A DNA stretch of 25,731 nt. Origin: UBA1067 sp050874585 (GTDB lineage Bacteria; Verrucomicrobiota; Kiritimatiellia; RFP12; UBA1067). Below the pieces are notes generated by a model. It saw only the letters and a list, made by a program, of their open reading frames with translations. It ran no database searches and had not been told where the DNA came from. The DNA is taken from contig JBNMKZ010000032.1 in NCBI GenBank assembly GCA_050874585.1, forward strand, positions 1 to 25,731. Direction: 5' to 3'. Positions 23,274 through 25,731 of the stretch are shown piece by piece (positions within the stretch are counted from its first letter, which is position 1; each line of letters starts with the position of its first letter). Both the position numbers and the translations under genes were made by a program.

Positions 23274-25052
23274 TCAGCGAATGATAATCAAGAACGATGT
23301 GCGCTTCTTCACCGTCACAGCCAGATGGCGATCGCCCGACTTGTTCACGTAATCAACCGACACCTTCTGGTTGCCACGGGAAACAACGGAAATCTTCTCT
23401 GGCGTAATCTCAAGGGCCCTCGCCGCCTGCGCCAGCAAATAGGTTCCTTCCGTCTTCACCCGCGTCACGTCCACGACGATCTCAGCATTCCCCAAAAAAC
23501 ATTGTGCACCGAAAAGACCGCACCCGTGCTCGCCCCGATACCCTCCCTCCGGAACCTGAAAGCGAATCTCGGGCGTGCCAGCCGCCATCATGCGCGAGGA
23601 CGAGACGAAGCATCCGGTCTCCCCCGCAATGACGAGTTGATTCTTGGCGAGATCCGTGGTGCCGCCGACGTTCAAGGCCCCGAGGCGCACATCGCCCCCC
23701 GCGACAACCGTGCCGCCGTCCACCGTGAAGACCGTCGGATCCGTGCGGGGCGTCGACGCATCATCCCCAACATTTGCCGCGCCGATAATCAGGCCGTCGA
23801 GGAACTTGGCCGTCGCCGGCGAATCGGCCGAACCAACCAGCGTAAAGGCGACACGCCGTGCCGAGGCGCGCTGCGGCAGCGGCAAATTCGACTTCACCGT
23901 GAATGTCGAATTGGCAACCCGGATGTCAAGTTCGTCCGAACTCTCCCCATAGCCGACGCGCACAGTGTCAGCCGAGAATGTCGACCCGTCCGAAACAAGG
24001 AGCTTCTGCCGCGCATTCTCTTTGAAGTCACCGATGCACAGTTGAGCGAGCGTGACGGACGAGTGGCCCGAGACAAGCAGGCTGCTGTCACAATTCCGTG
24101 CCGCCCCGCCAATGGAGACCTTCTTCGCCTCCAGCATGGACGCATCCGCCACCTTCACATAATTGCCGCCCTTGGTCGTTGGCGAGATGACGATTTCCGC
24201 GTCGGGTGCGAGGAAATACGACTCGGCGCACACCTGCAACGAGTTATCGACCGTGTTGTTGCCAACCTGCACAGCGCCCTTCTGACTCCACCGCGCACCA
24301 TTGCGCAGAATCACCGGCACCTTCCCCGCGTTCCCCGAGGCAATCTTGAGGGCCCCCGTATTTTCCACCGTTCCCCCATCCACCGTGAACGGCTCCGGGT
24401 ACGACTCATTCGGATAGCAGGCCGCTATGTCGATGTCACCCGACGACTTATAGATGCCACCACCCCAGATCTTCGTTACATTGCGCGTTCCCCCCTTATC
24501 GAGGTAGCCCGCCGATGTGACGGTCGCACCCGGCCCAATGTCCAACCCGTTGTTTGCATAGCCGCTCACCAGAAGTTGCCCGACGACATCAAACTGACAG
24601 TTCCGAATATCCGTCCGCACCGACGAACTGTTATACGCATCGCCCCACAGCGACTTCGAGCGCCCGACGGCAAAGTCCCCACCAACCGAGAACCGGCCAC
24701 CCGTATAGGACGCGGAAGCGGCATTCCGAAGACCACCCGACGTGCGCAGAACCGCCGCGTCGGAAAGCGTGAAGTTCGCCCCCTTGCCCGCAACGGACAG
24801 CGAGGAAACCGTCGCGAGATCGGAGGAGACGGAAACGGCGGGTGCCGGCGAGGACTCGAAGCGCACGTCCGCCGTGCCCCCCGGCACCGCATGAGAATCC
24901 CAGTTCTCAGGAGTTTCCCACGCCCCATTCCCTCCCGTCCAAAGGACAGTCTCGGCCACAACGGCCGAAGTCAAGAGTCCGCAGAAGAAGGCAATCGCCC
25001 CCTTTTTGCAGCTGAAGGTGCATCCAAATTCCTCACTCGTTTTCACTGCCAT
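23274..25052 (-). CDS. Exported beta-solenoid (autotransporter-passenger-like) protein of unknown function
   Basis: The 592-aa product has an N-terminal signal peptide after a short polar leader (hydrophobic GAIAFFCGLLTSAVVA, about 18-33, cleavage probably after VVA). The mature part opens with VLWTGGNGAWETPENWDS, a motif common at the start of large surface proteins in this group. It continues as many short beta strands with repeated phrases such as FTVDGGTVENTG (about residue 220) and FTVDGGTVVAGG (about residue 450), as in a right-handed beta-helix. There is no C-terminal beta-barrel, no PEP-CTERM tail and no LPXTG; the end is KKRTSFLIIIR. It is first in the three-gene exported operon. The start has GAAGGAG about eight bases upstream. 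Confidence 0.8.
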   Translation of the reverse strand: MAVKTSEEFGCTFSCKKGAIAFFCGLLTSAVVAETVLWTGGNGAWETPENWDSHAVPGGTADVRFESSPAPAVSVSSDLATVSSLSVAGKGANFTLSDAAVLRTSGGLRNAASASYTGGRFSVGGDFAVGRSKSLWGDAYNSSSVRTDIRNCQFDVVGQLLVSGYANNGLDIGPGATVTSAGYLDKGGTRNVTKIWGGGIYKSSGDIDIAACYPNESYPEPFTVDGGTVENTGALKIASGNAGKVPVILRNGARWSQKGAVQVGNNTVDNSLQVCAESYFLAPDAEIVISPTTKGGNYVKVADASMLEAKKVSIGGAARNCDSSLLVSGHSSVTLAQLCIGDFKENARQKLLVSDGSTFSADTVRVGYGESSDELDIRVANSTFTVKSNLPLPQRASARRVAFTLVGSADSPATAKFLDGLIIGAANVGDDASTPRTDPTVFTVDGGTVVAGGDVRLGALNVGGTTDLAKNQLVIAGETGCFVSSSRMMAAGTPEIRFQVPEGGYRGEHGCGLFGAQCFLGNAEIVVDVTRVKTEGTYLLAQAARALEITPEKISVVSRGNQKVSVDYVNKSGDRHLAVTVKKRTSFLIIIR

Positions 25053-25114
25053 TCCTGTACTCCTTCACTCACACATCACCCGACAATGACCTATTGCCAG
25101 TTTGATTAAAGCGA

Positions 25115-25123
25115 AGGATATCA
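25115..25123 (-). promoter_or_regulatory. Possible extended -10 (TGA TATCCT) of the exported operon
   Basis: TGATATCCT on the minus strand, preceded by a T run, lies about 60 bases before the start codon. It is a poorer match than the other promoters of the window. The leader would be about 56 nt and include the Shine-Dalgarno. Confidence 0.3.
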
Positions 25124-25208
25124 AAAAACGCGTCCCTGCGCAAGCAGAAAATTGCCTGGAGTTGACCACAGGCATCCCGCGGCAGATGGTTTTGCCGCGC
25201 CTGCGCCT

Positions 25209-25331
25209 TCACAACGCCTGCAAAATAGAGAACAAGGCCCACAACGAACGGGCGGAGGTGAGGAGCTGAACGGGACGCGCCCCCGCACACGGCAGGAGCA
25301 GGAGAAGAATACAAACGAGCCAGCCACTCAC
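25209..25331 (-). CDS. Short signal-peptide-like frame, 40 codons, possibly a gene remnant
   Basis: A GTG start overlaps the stop of the upstream frame by four bases (GTGA), with GGAAGG just before it. The 40-residue product starts MSGWLVCILLLLLPCAGA, a textbook hydrophobic signal segment with an AGA cleavage site, then about 22 residues (ending LWALFSILQAL) and a stop. It may be a small exported peptide, a truncated start of a larger gene, or chance. I recognise no family. Confidence 0.3.
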   Translation of the reverse strand: MSGWLVCILLLLLPCAGARPVQLLTSARSLWALFSILQAL

Positions 25332-25731
25332 AGTCCTTCCCTTAGCGGCTTCGCCTCGGGGAGGCGCGTACCGTCGCGGAGTGCCGCGTCGACCCGGCGG
25401 CCGAGCTCCGTCCGGAAGGGCGGCGCGAACGGGCGCAGAATGCCCGGGCACCGCCGCACCGCCGCCGCGTAGGCCGCGCCGTCCCGATCCCCGTCCGCCG
25501 CGTAGGCGAGGTACACGACATCCGACACCTCCGCCGCCGAGAGGTGCACAAGGTTGGCACTCCCCTTCCGCGCCGCGTCGAGGCACCTCCGTGCCGTCTC
25601 GTCGAGCACGCGCCCCTTCAGCTGCGGGACGTCGTAGTCCACCTGGAACACCCCGCCCTCGTTGAGGCGGAACACGCGGTTGGAGAAGACGCCCTCCACC
25701 CCGAGCTGACGCATCACCTCCTCCGGCGGCA
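25328..25731 (-). CDS. Partial or short gene at right edge, unknown function, very GC-rich
   Basis: The minus-strand frame is open to the window edge and ends at 25328. It may continue beyond the edge. Alternatively it may start at ATG 25714 or GTG 25717, just after GGAGGAGG, giving about 128 aa. The product contains FSNRVFRLNEGGVFQVDYD and an Ala/Arg-rich half (AADGDRDGAAYAAAVRRC). There is no membrane segment and I recognise no domain. Base composition differs from its neighbours: in 25381-25440 only 13 of 60 bases are A or T, against 26 of 60 in 24001-24060. It overlaps the short signal-like frame by four bases. Confidence 0.5.
   Translation of the reverse strand, partial: PPEEVMRQLGVEGVFSNRVFRLNEGGVFQVDYDVPQLKGRVLDETARRCLDAARKGSANLVHLSAAEVSDVVYLAYAADGDRDGAAYAAAVRRCPGILRPFAPPFRTELGRRVDAALRDGTRLPEAKPLREGL

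Noticed and set aside
23124..25109. 661-codon open frame antisense to the beta-solenoid gene
   Set aside because: The minus strand has signal peptide, ribosome site and operon context. The antisense product is basic and featureless.

Overview
The window looks like chromosomal DNA from a GC-rich, Gram-negative bacterium, most plausibly of the PVC group (Verrucomicrobiota/Kiritimatiellota). This is inferred from gene content: an exosortase/EpsI pair beside a WecA-type sugar-phosphate transferase, and a run of large exported proteins (a beta-solenoid protein with the W-TGG-G-W...NW motif, a FAD-dependent oxidoreductase fused to another domain, and a GH50/agarase-like glycoside hydrolase). No 16S rRNA or other decisive marker is present. 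There are no phage, IS or CRISPR genes.

Layout. 1-552 is intergenic and holds a tandem array of five 22-bp palindromic units. 553-12581 is a compact minus-strand block, read right to left: exosortase, EpsI, a WecA-like transferase with an unusual C-terminal extension, malic enzyme, polA, then after a probable second promoter gspE/pilB, dnaB and der. 12708-14848 (minus) is a two-gene unit of a mannitol-dehydrogenase-family oxidoreductase (probable fructuronate reductase) and a YfcE-type phosphodiesterase. It diverges from a plus-strand unit of tRNA-Arg(CCU) and rex. 15802-17906 (minus) is an acyl-CoA synthetase with a coupled 122-aa protein of unknown function. 17926-18459 has no gene but carries two more tandem palindrome arrays (4 x 22 bp and 4 x 23 bp) back to back. 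18460-18659 (minus) holds tRNA-Ser(CGA) and tRNA-Gly(CCC). 18786-25052 (minus) is a three-gene operon for exported proteins. The right edge has a very GC-rich partial or short gene overlapped by a 40-codon signal-peptide-like frame.

How the parts fit. The exosortase, EpsI and WecA-like genes overlap like one envelope/exopolysaccharide module, here transcribed into central housekeeping genes. The right-hand operon reads as an envelope or extracellular carbohydrate-processing set.

The strongest unexplained signals are the three palindrome arrays. They have three different core words but the same design: 14-18 bp palindromes tandemly repeated every 22 or 23 bp, about two helical turns, with centres that flip orientation in two arrays and paired arm changes in one. 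A second recurring signal is an extended -10 promoter element, TGnTATAAT-like, with no recognisable -35. It lies so close to three start codons (gspE, exosortase, acyl-CoA synthetase) that leaderless or nearly leaderless mRNAs are likely.
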